64,000 bases of DNA from assembly GCA_022701365.1 (NCBI GenBank), contig JAKUHH010000068.1, positions 435,189-499,188 of the forward strand, given 5' to 3'. This DNA is from Mycocentrospora acerina (taxonomy: Eukaryota; Ascomycota; Dothideomycetes; Pleosporales). The notes beneath the pieces are model-generated. The model was given only the letters and a program-made list of their open reading frames with translations, was not told the origin of the DNA and searched no databases. Of this stretch, positions 46,584-59,100 are shown one piece after another; position 1 is the stretch's first letter, and each line of letters opens with the position of its first letter. Made by a program: the position numbers and the translations under genes.

Positions 46584-47685
46584 CTACATGGCTGGTTTTC
46601 GGGCGAGGCCCGCGGCTGGCAGGAGGTCCGGAGGCGGAAGAGTGCTGGCGAGCTCTTGGGAGGGAGTGGAAGTACGAATGCGGGTGCGAGTGCGAGTGCA
46701 AGGGCCCTGGGGAAGGGGAGAGCGCTTGACTGATTGATTGATTGATTAATTCATCGATCAATCGATTGACTGAGTAGGCGAGATTGCACAGCACTGCATA
46801 GCATGGGAGTAGCGCATTGGCTTGGCTTGGCTTGGCTTTTACTTTGCCAGCACTGCATTTGAATTGACCTGACTTGACTTGACTTGGATGGCGACAGCGA
46901 CAGCAACAGCGACAGCGACATTGACGACTTGGCATGAAACAAGAAAACATCACATTACATCACATTACATCACATCAACGACTGAGAGAAGGAGAAGGAG
47001 AAAGAGAGAGATGGATAGATGGATGGATGAATTCTCACGACCCCCCCAACGATATATATGCCCCCCCCCCTAACCACAACCTCTTTTTTACCCTACCTAC
47101 CCTACCCTACCCCACCTCCCACCTTTTCACGTCATCATCATCACCATCATCATCACCATCACCATCACATAAACCAGCATATCTGTTATATTGCCATTTT
47201 TTTTACATAGCTTTGTTGTTGTTATTGTTGTTTTTTGTTAGGAGCGAGGAAAGGACGGAAGGGATGGAGGGATGGAGGGAGGAAGGATTTGATACCGCAT
47301 ATGTCTCTTGTTTTTCTTTTTCTTTTTCTTCTTCTTCTTTTCTCTGGGAAAGAATCGCATCGATATTTTTATATATATAAATATACACATATATACATCC
47401 ATATACGTATTCGGCCACATGTGACAGCTGATATACATATATACGTGTTCATATCCTTTGTTTGGTGTTGTGATGTTGTGGGGCGGAGAGCAAGGTGTGC
47501 TGTGGAAGAGTGGGAATGGTACATGTATAAGCAGGTAGGCAGGCCGCAGTGCCAAGTCAATGACATATAGTTTGTTCTTCTTCATTCGTCTAGCTTCATG
47601 CCAGGCTAATCGTAGATCTCATGCCTACTTCTGTGCCTGAATGCACCTCTATTACCGAAGTAACCCTGACCTTCCCAGTCAGTGC
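46584..47685. other. intergenic region, convergent 3' ends
   Basis: 1.1 kb between the ends of the RasGAP gene and the cyclophilin gene. Several short tandem runs: GATT (46733-46748), TTGGC (about 46820-46838), CACATTA (about 46952-46975), TACCC/CATCA runs (47090-47165). No gene seen. Confidence 0.6.
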
Positions 47686-49061
47686 TCAGTCAAAGTTGAA
47701 CGCGTTCTTGTACGCCTTCTTCTCCTTCTCCTTCCTCGCCTTCACCCTCTTCTTTACACCCTCCAACTCACGCCCAATCGCTGCATCTCCAGGTGCGTAC
47801 TTGGCCGCTTCGTTCAAATCCTTCAGCGCCTCATCCTCACTCTTCTTCCCAATCTTTGCTTGTGCTCTTCGGAAGTATGCCTTTGCCTTGTCCTTCTCTG
47901 CGATACCCTCAATATCCAGTGCCTTGGTAGCGCTCTCTGCTGCCTCAGCAAAATGTCCAGTCTTGTTCTGCAGCAGCGCGAGGTTCGAGTATACAGAGAT
48001 CTTGAGTGCGTTGAGTGCAGGCCAGAGCGTTGGCGGGTCCGAGTCGACGGGCGCGGGATACTCGTGCAGATAGCGCAGCGCTTTTTGGTATTTCTGGATG
48101 CCGAGATCAAGGTTTGAGGCTTTGAAGGCGGCATTGCCCATGTCCTTGAGAGAGGTGGCGATCTTCAGAATTTCCTCTCCTTCCCATTCGGCATCGGCAT
48201 CGGTTTTTTGGTCCTCGGGGAAGTCTTCGTACGGGTCGCCAGTAGCGTCTGAGATCTTCTCGATAGCCTTGGCATAGTCGTCACCGGTGAGCTCCCCGCA
48301 GTCTGGATGCCGTTAGAAATTGTCTCTAAGAAGACTGGGGATGGAATGGCTACCAATGATTGTGGCATCGAGATGTGGCTTGTCCCCACTCTGCGTCTTC
48401 AGGTTCTCGATTTGTCGCACAATGCTCTTGCCATTGATGACCTCGCCAAATACGACGTGCTTCTTATCCAGATGTGGTGTCGCAACAGTCGTGACGAAGA
48501 ACTGAGAACCATTGGTAGCTAGACTATTGTTAGTTCTATTGCACGATTCTAAACCAAGTGATTGTATCCTCTTCAAGACTTACCAGGGCCGGCGTTTGCC
48601 ATGCTAAGCAGGAACGGCTTCTCGTGGAGCCGCTCAAAGTTCTCGTCCTCGAACTTCTCTCCATAGATACTTTCACCACCAGTGCCATTGCCCTGCGTGA
48701 AGTCTCCACCCTGGATCATGAAACCCTTAATAACACGGTGGAAACTAGAGCCCCTGTAGTGCAGCTGCTTGCCAGCTTGGCCAACACCCTTCTCGCCGGT
48801 GCATAGCGCGCGAAAGTTTTCGGCTGTCTTTGGGACGATGTCGTTGTACTGTGCACATGTTAGGTATGTGATTTATGCGTACGGCGGGGACCAGACATAC
48901 GAGCTCGAAGGCGACGCGCCCGGCTTTGGTGCCGCCGATGGCAATGTCGAAGAAGACGCGAGAACGCTCTGTAATTTTTTAGCCTTGTTCTTTCCCCAAA
49001 CTTACTCCAAGGCTCTTGCAAAGTCTCGGGGATTTGGAGATGGCTTACTGGTATCTGTCAT
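47686..49061 (-). CDS. peptidyl-prolyl cis-trans isomerase D, Cyp40/Cpr6 type
   Basis: Five exons: 49049-49061 (13 nt), 48901-48968, 48584-48848, 48354-48518, 47686-48302; 375 residues, as in other Cyp40s. An Hsp90 co-chaperone: the cyclophilin domain (about 6-175) isomerises prolyl bonds and the C-terminal TPR repeats (about 225-365) bind the Hsp90 tail. Seen: RSRVFFDIAIGGTKAGRVAFELY, PKTAENFRALCTGEKG, FHRVIKGFMIQGGDFTQGNGTGG, HLDKKHVVFGEVINGKSIV, and TPR helices (GNAAFKASNLDLGIQKYQKALRYL in two parts, KAKAYFRRAQA). The active-site Arg and Phe of FHRVIKGFMIQGGDF are kept. The start exon gives MTDT before the KRSRVFF strand, the usual Cyp40 N-terminus. Confidence 0.94.
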
Positions 49062-49700
49062 GGTTGCTCAATTGGAGCTATCGCAGGTGGGAAATTTAGA
49101 AAAAGAACGCTTCAGAAACTTGACGCTGTAAAGGTCAATCTTTAGGTGAAGAAGAAGTAAAGGTCTAGTTCAAGCCAACGTGTGGGGTGAGGCTGAAACT
49201 AAAGTGTTGGACCTGAGATGCGAGAAGTTTCCACGAAGCTACAGTTACCGCGCCAAGCCCGAGTTGCAGCTAACGCCTGATGCCTGGGAGGTGAGGGCAC
49301 GTTAACATGTTCTTGCCCCGAGAAGTTCCAGCAGCTTGAAGATACAAGTACTCCTCGTTCATAAAAAAAAGCTGTTGAATGAACGTAAACAACAACATCA
49401 TGCCCTGACTGAGGGGCAATGCGGGGTATGAGGAGTATAGCAATGCGCCAAAGCATATATTCGCAGCATCACAGTCAGGATGATGGCTTGATCGAGGATT
49501 ATTCATGACAAGATATCAATAAACTATGGAATTTGCTGCCTTTTGCCCACTGTGAACGCATGTCAAAACCAATATGATTAGGGTAGTCGAGAACGCCATC
49601 GCAGACCAGGTATATATCCACACTTTTGGTAACGAAAGAAAAATTGAATCCGCAAAACCCAACAGTAAACAAGAGCATTCGATCCCCACCCACTTCTCTA
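49062..49700. other. intergenic region
   Basis: About 640 bp between the start of the Cyp40 gene and the stop of the IFRD gene, both minus strand. It should hold the Cyp40 promoter; no distinct element recognised. Confidence 0.5.
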
Positions 49701-51202
49701 TCAACTCTTGCGTTTCGAGCTTGAGTATGGAAGAGCACCTGACACAAGCTCATTCTGATTGTAGTGTTCCACAAATCCACCCTGGAGCGTCCTCCGCAAC
49801 GAGTTCAGTCTTACCAACTTCCACCACTTGTCGACTTGAACCTCAAAATGGCGGTTGATCTTGACCTTCATCCTGCCACCTCCGTACACTCTTCCTGTAT
49901 CGTTGTCAATTGCCATGGAGAACCCAGGTCCACGTGTTGGTTTCTCAACCGTGTTGCGAATGTCGGCGAATGAGGAGTGTAGTGTTTTGCGGTCCTTCTT
50001 CGAGATCTTGCGAGTGGAGATGTTGGCAAGTTCATCGAGAGTCTTTGAAAGTTGATCTTGCCTGCGGTAGACAGTGTATCGTTTGACCATGTGCGGTCCG
50101 TCGTCTTTGGGAAGGTCGGGGTCGACATCGTCCACTGGTACATCTTCGTCGTCTTCTTGAATAGTGAACGATTTCTCATACAGCAGAGCTATGTTTTCGC
50201 CTGCTGCAATTTGTACGCCCGAGTCTGCGCTCTCGAGCTGCTCAACAAAAGCCTCGACGGCTACCTCCGTCTCGGCCTCTAGATCGTCGACTTCGGTCGC
50301 GAGAAGTCCCCAGTTCTCAAGGGCGGCAATCACAACATTGCCTTCGTCCTGAGCGTCTACTGAAGCACCATCCGACTCGACAATCTCTAGAAAGTATGTC
50401 ATGATGTCGAGCATTTCATCCTCACCTGCTCCGCCAAAGAAGGCAGCGGTACCGAGAGCGTGAATTGCATTGACCTTAATCTCGATAGACGAGGATGATT
50501 GTATCGATCGCTTGAGCTGGTCGGCGACGTCGTCGTATATGGTGGAAGAGTTGAGCGTCACGATGGTAACAGCAAGAGCTACGCAAGTCAGCGAAGTGCA
50601 CCTCTCCACGCACCGGGAAACATACCTTTGAGGGCCCTCACAGCCTCACGATCTGTAGTTTGTTGCCTAATACTCTTGAGCATCGAAGGCAAGAGCTCGC
50701 CTATGTGTGCCTCAACTTCAGCTTCCGCGAATCGCGCCATAAGTATGTGTGCATAGGCATTTAGACTCTCAGCACGACCGTCAGTGCTACTGCGCTTGAG
50801 GTTGGTAATTTGCTCGATGCGGACATTAAGCTCTGCTTTCCATGCTGCTTCGGAAATCTCGACATCTTCGCCGTCGAGGAATTCGTCGATCGAGTTGGTG
50901 CTGTAGAAGCAATACGTTAGCGGGGTTCGCGCCAAAGGCTGCAGGCGGGGCTTATGATGTCACACACCGCGGAGCGCGATGTGGGGAAAAAAGTTGTAAA
51001 CTCACCTCCAGGCAGTACCGTCGCTGGAATCGTCGTCGTCTGAGCGATGGCGGCTGGGGTTACGACTGGCAGCTCGAGAGGGTGCTGGAGAGTTCGCAGC
51101 CGAGCCTGCGGGAGAGTTCGTAGTGGAGACCTGCTGCGAGGCGCGAGCCTTGCGCGACATGGTCTTGTGGCTCTCGAGAGCCCTTCTGCGGAGGTCGCGC
51201 AT
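49701..51202 (-). CDS. interferon-related developmental regulator (IFRD) family protein
   Basis: Three exons: 51006-51202, 50626-50900, 49701-50578; 449 residues. IFRD proteins are helical-repeat (ARM/HEAT-like) proteins; animal members are transcription co-regulators and yeast relatives have been linked to ribosome biology, so the precise role here is inferred only. Visible: a basic Ser/Pro-rich N-terminus (MRDLRRRALESHKTMSRKAR), the repeat region about residues 70-300 (WKAELNVRIEQITNLKRSST, VRALKALAVTIVTLN, IKVNAIHALGTAAFFGGAGEDEM), and the C-terminal block KKDRKTLHSSFADIRNTVE with RGPGFSMAIDND, which is the most conserved part of the family. The start is the first ATG of the frame. Confidence 0.9.
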
Positions 51203-52373
51203 CGTGTATGAAGGCGGTTGAGGTCTAAAGAGCTAAAAGCGACTTCTAAGATGATACCGTGGTGTTCAGGCGCTAAAAGGCGCAAGTAGAGTGCGGGGAG
51301 AACCGGTAGGAATAAGAAAAGTGCAATTACTGCAAGGGTAATGAATCTATAAACTCGGTCGAGGGTGGATATAGTCGTGGTCTGAAAGACATGAGTCAGA
51401 GCTGTGGGCAGCAAAGTGATGACACGGAAGGTAATAGGTGGTAGACACGAGAGTTCGTGGGTAGAGAAAAGTGGCGACTAAGATGCCTGTGAAGGTCATC
51501 AAGTTCTGCCCGCGGCGCTAACTGGCATATCACACGTCATTGTCGGCTGGTCACCATTGCACACCAGACAGCTGTCACGAGCCTCACATGTGAACGCGGC
51601 CAGCGACAGCATGCCATTTGAGCGCATCTTGCTCAGTCCTTTAACCCGCTATCCAGAGAGACATGTCATTCGACCTTAAATCGACATCGCTTGCGCCGTC
51701 TATCGATAAGGCAATGTAATCTAGCTAAATCGACATTTGATTGGCGGCTTCGCAACCAGCATATTGAGATAGCATCCTGAGCACATGCAAACTACACCCT
51801 TTATATGTATAACACGCGCATTAGTACTCTCCGATATATCATCCAATCCGCCATCGGGAAATAACCGCCCGTTTACCCCAACTCCGACCGTATATCGGTC
51901 CGCAGCAAGGCGCACTCTTTAGCCCCATGATCAGATATCAGCCTCACCCCGACCCCAACAATCCACAATCAGGCCCCCATACAACACACCTGAGGCTCAA
52001 CACCCGCATGCGGCCCCACGATTCGGACAATAAAAACCAAATGATCGACGACAGGCCATTTACAATAATAGAACTTGGAATCTCGCTACTGGGTGTACAT
52101 GAGCATGCAGAAGTGTGCATATTATCACGTTAGGTCGGTGCTTTCTCGGTGGCTTTATAATCATCAGTTATCATACTTGTTAGGTTGAGAAGAAGATGGG
52201 AGATTCATCGCTGAAATGCTATGCAAAATGCAGAATCTACTGCAGAAAAAGAGAGCAGAAAGACGAGCTCCATCGTTACGGGTAACATGACAAACGATGT
52301 GCTTACTCACTGAGGAATAAAACACCATTCAAATGCGAATGCAAAACAACATGTATAAAACAAATAAAATGTA
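51203..52373. other. intergenic region
   Basis: 1.2 kb between the start of the IFRD gene and the stop of the small C2H2 gene. It includes the IFRD promoter. No gene recognised. Confidence 0.5.
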
Positions 52374-53473
52374 TCAAAATTCGTGCAGCGTAAATGATGA
52401 TGAAGGTATATCAGCAATCCCAAATTCGGGTGCCTCAGAATAGTTGGTCTCAACCCCATGATCCTGCCCTTCCCCTTGACGCACTGCTCTCAACCTTTCA
52501 CTCCTCCGGCGTTCCCCTCGAGCCTGTCTCCCCCCCTTCACACTCTGTGACCCTCTTCGTGACGCCTTAGTAATTCTCCCTCTACCATCCGTACCCACAC
52601 TCATGCCCGCACCGGAACCCGAACCCGAACCCCTGCAGCCCACATCAGCCCCCTCTTTTTCCAGTCCCACACCAGCGCAGGTAGGTGGACTCACCCGCTC
52701 GTCCCCTCTGGCCATCCAAACGGAAACGCGCTCCTTTCCCCTGGCTTTCGCTTCGGGATGTCCATGTGATGGTAGTTTCTCAGGTGTTCGACTAGGTGGT
52801 CTCTTCTTGTGAAGCTTTTATCACCCACACGATTGCAGCGGGGCACATGGCATGGGAATTCCGGTTTCTTATCGCCATGTACGGTAGATTGGTGGCGTTG
52901 GAGGTCGGCTAGGCGGGTGAATTGTGCACTAGAAGTGCATTCGGGGACTGTACATGTCCATGTTCTACAGGCAGTTAGATTTTGGACGTAAGATGTGCAT
53001 AGTAGGAATATGAAACATTGGGAGAGGGAAGGTAGAGATGTTGTACCTTGTGCGGCTGTTGCTGCTAGCACTTTTGTCAGTCACTCATGTCTCATTTTGT
53101 ATGTATACATGAAGATTTACTGACCTTTGAAGGTCTTGAGAAGTAACAGTCGGCATATGCAAATTCCCTGTTTGGGCTTGCCAGTATGTATCATCATATC
53201 CAGGATTCACCACTGGCTGTTGATAAATGCCTGGAGCAACATCTACTGGCGGGACATAAAAGTCTGGCACAATTTGATACGGTTGTGGTGGATAGCATTG
53301 ATATTGTATATAATATTGTTCGACTTGTGATTGTGTGTATTGTGGTACTGGTGCTTGGTAGGGGTTCATAAGTTCTGGGTAGTTGTTGTCCGCTAAAGGG
53401 TACTGATTGTTGAAAGTCAGTCACCATGCAAGAAGAATGTCTTCGTTAGTGATCTTACACTGAATCCAGACAT
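52374..53473 (-). CDS. small C2H2 zinc-finger protein
   Basis: Modelled exons: 53459-53473 (15 nt), 53125-53402, 53047-53064 (18 nt), 52695-52964, 52374-52632; 279 residues. The N-terminal half is Tyr/Gln/Pro-rich (YQAPVPQYTQSQVEQYYIQY), like a prion-type or activation region. Then two fingers of the wide C-x4-C type: WTCTVPECTSSAQFTRLADL with QRHQSTVH, and FPCHVPRCNRVGDKSFTRR with HLVEHLRNYH. The tail is Gly/Ser- and Arg-rich. Probably a nuclear DNA- or RNA-binding regulator. The 18-nt exon keeps phase, so the protein is also complete if it is skipped; only the four larger or terminal exons are firmly supported. The start is the ATG giving MSGFSYPLAD. Confidence 0.78.
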
Positions 53474-55129
53474 TTTGGGCGAACTGTGTGTTTACCTTGC
53501 TGCGCCGTTCTCAGCGGGCGGGTATTGCCTTGATGTAGAGGCGGGTGATACGCGAACGATACGAATAGGGTTGCGCTAGGCAGGTCAGGAAAAGCAAGTC
53601 CTTGGTAGCGTATGAATGATCTTGATAGACGATGGAGCTGTCTGAGGAGTATATGAATGTTTGGATATTTGAGTTGTTGGCGGTTTTGATGATGCGTCTG
53701 CTTTCTGAGTGTTGTGTCTATACTTATAAGGCCTACTTTAATCTATCAGTCTCTTCACTGCCACCCCTAAGTCTCAGACCAATAAGAACTATACTGTACA
53801 ACAATGAATCAGGCATGGCTCTGGCCGGCAAAGTCATGCAAGTCGAAGCGTACTAGGATTGCCCTGACCATTGAAACGGCACTCTTAGACGCCAATCTAA
53901 CGGCTGAGCCGGGTCCCTTACCATACGCCTGGGATCTTTACTACTGTACTCTGCATCACAACGGATAGTGATAGCCTCAAGCTGACTTAGACAGGCTTGG
54001 CGAGGCTGTGCCGATCCTAGGTGGTTGGCGCTATACATAGGGCTGACATTTAAAGCTTGGGTGAATACGGCCATGACTTGGTTTTCCGTACGGACTATGC
54101 AAGTCCGCGTCCGGAATAATCACTGTAAGCTGTTGGTCATCGGGCATAAGTATTTGAAAAGGTCCTGTGACGCAACGTGGAGAAGCTCATTGTTCAGCAT
54201 AATTTATGAATCTGTCCATGCAAGGCATCCTTTGACATGCGCTTCCAAAATGAATTTGGTGCTCCAACAATAAAAAGTTGTACCTGGCAAGGCAGAAACA
54301 TAGTACGATTAGCCACTTCAGGAAAGGGTGGCGATTGTCTTATGTTGCCGACATCAAGAAACTTTTGCCTACGGTCGGTTCGACACGGTCCGTCATATAA
54401 TAAATGCACGCACATGATATCCTGGACACTCAGTTCAACATGACTGGCAAACTCTAGAAAGCAAAAGCGCGTCCTTGCTGACGGGTTTCATCAAGGTTCC
54501 TGCTATTCACAGCAAATCCGACTAAGCAGTTGCAGTAAGAATTTTTCGCTGTTGGTGGACATTGCAGGCCTAATTTTAAAGTCAGTAGCTAAGCATTTTC
54601 CAAGGCAACAAGCTGGAAACCAAATCCAAAATGTGACCGCTAGTTTGAAGATATTTGAAATTATGTTTGTGGAACCTGCAATTGGGGGTGGTTGTTAAAA
54701 TTGACGTTGCGGAAGGATCCCCTCAAGGCGGCCAACTGCGCCTCGGGTTATTTTTGGCCATCGCAATCCGATTTGACCAATCAGATAAGGCATGCACTTT
54801 CAGCTATATCAGGTCAGCACACGCCCGGTGCGCAAGCTGCAACTACTCCAGATAAGCTCCAACAAACTGGAGTAAAAAGCGTAACCGTATCCAATGAGCT
54901 GAGTTTTTTATTCTTGGCACATCGCATCAGTCTCCCTCGCGCGTATTCTTTAAGCACGGCTGCCTGGAAAATTTAGCAATTCAGACGGGGTTAATTCGAT
55001 CAGTGAATTGCCAAGTGAACAAGTTCTTCCCAATGTGGGGCCCATTCCAGAACTACCTAATACTCGATACAGAAAATGGCGCCATTATGGTCAAGAGAGG
55101 ATCTCGACAAGGCAAAGTGTGGGGGCCTA
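53474..55129. other. intergenic region, 1.7 kb
   Basis: No supported gene, RNA or transposon. It holds the promoter of the C2H2 gene and the 3' flank of NOT3. Confidence 0.5.
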
Positions 55130-57238
55130 TTATAGCTCATCTTCCAAGAACTTGTAAGCAAATCGGAAATCAGCCTTCCTACGGTTCATCCTGCAAAGAG
55201 TCAGTTAAATGAAGAGTAGGGTATTGGTTTTAGTGCAATCCAAAAAGTTGGATGATGCTCAGTGTCGAGTCATCTCCATGGAATCTGGTCGACATAACCT
55301 GCCTCGGTTTGGAAAAAGAACTTGAGTACTTACCATGTGCTCTCATAGTCGAAGAATCTGTACGTCCCCTGTTCATAGTCTTCAGTTATTGCTTTTGGCT
55401 CTTCATGACGCTGGAACCAGGTTTGATATTGCTTGTGGAACCTCCAGCTTTGTGACTTCAACGCCTTTGCTGCAAGGTATTGTTGATATGTGTTTTGGCG
55501 GTAGTAGAAGGCATAGAAGAGTGCGTCTGTCTCAATACGGGAGTACAGGCGAGGGTCATCGAATATGGCCAACGGCTCTTGTGGGTAGTGCGAAGGCGTG
55601 AACGGATAAGGATTTTGCGGGCGGTAATGGCGTGGTGCTTCGGTATCTGCCGAATCTGGTGCTGTGGCCATGGATGCTGCAAGCATGCGTTCGTCCGGTG
55701 GTTTCGATGCAGAAGCATTGATATCGTTCTTCGTGGCCTCGAATGAGTCAAGCAAATCCTGTAAGCTAGAAGGCAGATGGTACACAGACTCCTCTTCTTC
55801 ATCCTCGACATGCGACTCGCCGTTGGTTAATGACGGGGTGGCGACTTGCGATTCCTCCTCGTCATCCTCTTCCTCTTCATCCTCCTCCTCTACAAACTCG
55901 GGAGCTGGCGTCTTCATGCTAGCTTTGGTAGCATCTTCAGACGATACAACACGCGACAGTTTCTCCTTCTCTAGCGCAGGTGTAACCGGTGTGCTTGATA
56001 TTATAGCTGGCGAGGCTTGCGCTTGTTGTAAGGCTTCAACGAGTGGCGGGGCGCGCGTGGCTGGTTGGGAGTGGGTTATCGCTGGGGAGCTGGTTGCACT
56101 CGCTCGCGCACCAGCTAGGGATGCGGGTAACCCTGGTGGTGGTGGCAGAGGTGAGATACCTACTCCATTCCTATCGCTTGCAGCAGCAGCCGCTGCGGCG
56201 GAGGCGTACTTGAGCGGTTCTCCTGGTGTCCGTGTTGGTATTGGGGCAGGCTTCATTGACGTCGTGGCGGAATTCGAGGCACCAGGTAACGGCGTATGTA
56301 ATGTCGCTAATACAGGCAACGGAGACTTGAGCTGTGTTGATGGCCGTCGTCCGCCTGATGCTGTTTCCGAGGTTTTGGCCTTAGCCATTGGCGGTCTTGA
56401 CTCAATGTCCATCGAGTCGTCTTGATTGGATTGCGTGTCTTGTGACGATCCGCGGTCGTTCTCTCCTCCCATGCCGAAGATAGCCTCCTCTTCTTGTAGA
56501 TTGAATTCGTCGTATATTGTGTCGTCCTCCATAAAATCGGGGCTCTGATTCTCCTCAACGTAGTACTTAATGCTCTCTTCAATTTCCTTGACCTGCTCCG
56601 TCTCAAGGCTGCTGTTCTCCAGCGCGCGTTGCAGGAGTTCCAATTTGCCTTGGTGCCATTTGTGTCGCTCTGCCGCCTCTTCTAGCTCCGATATGCGTTC
56701 TGCCTTGGCGTTGTCTGCCTTCTTCCCCTTCTTCGTGCCAGCCTGCATCAGCTCAACCTCAGCCTCGGTTGTCTCTATTTGTCGCTCCAGCTCTTCATTC
56801 ATGTGCTGCAGAAACTCGACCATCTCCATGCGATCTCGGTCTTTTGGATCGATTTTGGACGCTAATTGCAGGCCCTCCTTGGAATATGCCTTTGTCTTCA
56901 TCTCCTTCTCGACTGCCTTGAATCGCTCCATTTGCTGCGAACCGTCAGCTGGGTACCATGTGAGTATGTTTAGGGTAGTATACTGTCTCAATCAGCTTCC
57001 TGTGATCCAACAATGGCTTCTTGTCCTTGATCTCGCTCATGGCTGCCCATGTCTTGATCTGATCTCGCGACCGCTGCAGCTTCTTGATCTCCTTCTTCAG
57101 CTGGTCCTCGAGTTTTTCTTTTTGCGAAGGATTCCCTGTTTGCATGATCTTGTCGTATATACTCTCAAAGGTTGCGACGCCTTCTGCGACCTTCTTGAAG
57201 CATTTGTCGATCTCCTGCTGGAGCTTTCGCGCTGCCAT
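55130..57238 (-). CDS. NOT3: CCR4-NOT complex subunit 3 (NOT3/NOT5)
   Basis: Three exons: 56984-57238, 55334-56934, 55130-55190; 638 residues. NOT3/5 is a scaffold subunit of the CCR4-NOT deadenylase complex that shortens mRNA poly(A) tails and affects transcription. The N-terminal Not3 domain (about 1-235) is coiled coil and highly typical: MAARKLQQEIDKCFKKVAEG, KKLQRSRDQIKTWA, KKPLLDHRKLIETQMERFK. A Ser/Pro/acidic linker includes an Ala run and a Glu/Asp run. The NOT-box (about 530-638) has FYAFYYRQNTYQQYLAAK, WRFHKQYQTWFQRHEEPK, GTYRFFDYEST and the end RRKADFRFAYKFLEDEL, encoded partly by the small last exon. The acceptor of intron 1 is set at GCAG/CAAATGG to join LIET to QMERF as in the family. 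Confidence 0.96.
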
Positions 57239-57644
57239 CGTGTCTGTGTGGCCCAGGGACGCAGCTGTGTGTGCGGGCTAATGTGGTGGTCGAGTCGCTT
57301 CGGGTGAGGGAGACGGCTCGGTGGGCGGGCGGCGTGTGTTTGTTTGCGCGGTGGCAGTTAGTGGGTGGACCACACGCTGGGAGGTCGATTGTCAGTTTGG
57401 CGCTAGTATCCCCATCAGGCATAGTGGATCAGCCTTACTGGTTCCCCGCGCGTCGACGCCGACGCGTTTGCTTCTGATGCTCGTCTGGGCCTTGCTCTTA
57501 TAACCACCATGACAAGCCCTGATGGCGAATTCTAACGCTTGTGTGCTTCTCTCCTTGGATCTGTCACCCGATTTCGCTACATAGAGCAAGTGTGCTTAGT
57601 TCCAAGTTCTCCCAATCTACACCAGGCGAACTACCCCGCCAAGA
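57239..57644. promoter_or_regulatory. divergent promoter region NOT3 / DTD
   Basis: 406 bp between the two divergent start codons; no distinct motif that I would defend. Confidence 0.4.
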
Positions 57645-58487
57645 TGAAAAGTATGTCATCACTTCCAATGTATACGTAGTCGCATGGGATTTATGCTAAT
57701 GTTGGCGCAGCTGTGTTGCAGAGAGTCAAATCTGCCTCGGTCACGGTAGATGGTCAGCTCATTTCCTCAATTGGCAAGGGCCTGCTCGTCTTAGCTGCCA
57801 TCTCCAAAGACGACACCGACAAGGATGTCGAGTCGATGGCGAGCAAAATTCTGAAAGCAAAACTGTGGCATGACGAGTCTTCAGACCCGCCTGGTCAAGT
57901 ACGCAACCTTGACTCATTATTTGCTTTCAAATTGCTGACTTGCGCAAGTGGAAATGTAATGTGTCGGATATACAAGGCGAGGTCCTTTGTGGTATGTTAA
58001 GCTTGCAGCATTTACATACTTTCCTAATCACCACTCTAGTATCTCAATTCACACTGCTTGCCTCGATGAAAAAGGGAAACAAACCAAGTTTCCATCAGTC
58101 CGCAAGCGGCGAGAAAGCCAAGACACTTTATCACAATTTTTTCAACAAAGTAAAAGATCTGTATGAGCCAGACAAGGTCAAAGATGGCTTGTTCGCTGCA
58201 ATGATGGATGTCGCACTTATTAATGATGGGCCGGTAGGTTTGGATTACACCTGCCTGGATAGTGTGGTACAGCCTCAGCGATCTTCGTGGCATATTTTAC
58301 CTCTCAAAGCTCATACGCTAATTCGCATGACCAGGTCACGATCATAATTGATACCAGCCCACCAGTAATGGACGACCCGACATCACTCGGCCAAAATGGT
58401 ACATCGACCGTAGACGTAAACGATCTTGTCAGCAAAATGACTCGAATAACGAAAGATTTCCAGTATCCTGCGGAGCTGATGGAATAG
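57645..58487 (+). CDS. DTD1: D-aminoacyl-tRNA deacylase (DTD)
   Basis: Five exons: 57645-57651 (7 nt), 57711-57898, 57949-57991, 58040-58233, 58335-58487; 194 residues. DTD removes D-amino acids (and glycine mischarged on tRNA-Ala) from tRNA as a proofreading step in the cytosol. The first 7-nt exon gives Met-Lys and one base, leading to KTVLQRVKSASVTVDG, the standard N-terminus. The active-site motifs are SQFTLLA (with the family's SQ) and NDGPVT (NxPxT type), the latter cut by the last intron between Pro and Val. A C-terminal extension (DPTSLGQNGTSTVDVNDLVSK) exceeds the bacterial length. The many short exons all keep phase and match the family order. Confidence 0.93.
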
Positions 58488-59100
58488 TAATGATATCGGT
58501 TTGATATTTTCAAACATTGACCATATTTACCTAGGAGTAGCATTTCTGGCCAATTTACCAAATCTCATCACTTCGCAATAGATTTCTTACATTAAGACTT
58601 GTTGGTGATTTTTTTTCTATTGCATCATGAAACTTGAGTACGAAGCACCACATAGATTAGTTGACCGAATTTGTCTTTCGAAATCGTATGTATTTGCTAA
58701 TTTTTGAACCTTTAACTGCTTGTGTGAATTCTCTTGTCAACCTGATCTAGCCTGAAGATAGCGATATATGGGCTTAATTAGCTAGGAGACTTGTGGTGAT
58801 TTGAACAACAGCCGTGATGCGTTCTCTTGTCACGGGATTTCGCAAGTAGCCAATCGGCGAACTTCTCTGTCAGGGACCAGCCGATGATAGATACATGTAA
58901 CGATGACACGCAATCATAAAAAATTAACGATCTCGATTCTGAGATGAAAGTGGGCAGACTTGTTTGTAGTAGGGGTCATTCGCCGAAATGTGTTCTCCCT
59001 GCATATTGACATTGCCAAAACGGCTAGCGTATAACTGCGATCTGACCGAAGTATCATGTTTTTCCCATTGCTACCGTGTCGCTCATAGCATCATCTTCTG
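58488..59100. other. intergenic region
   Basis: About 610 bp between two plus-strand genes; should include the promoter of the DUF1365 gene. Nothing else seen. Confidence 0.5.
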
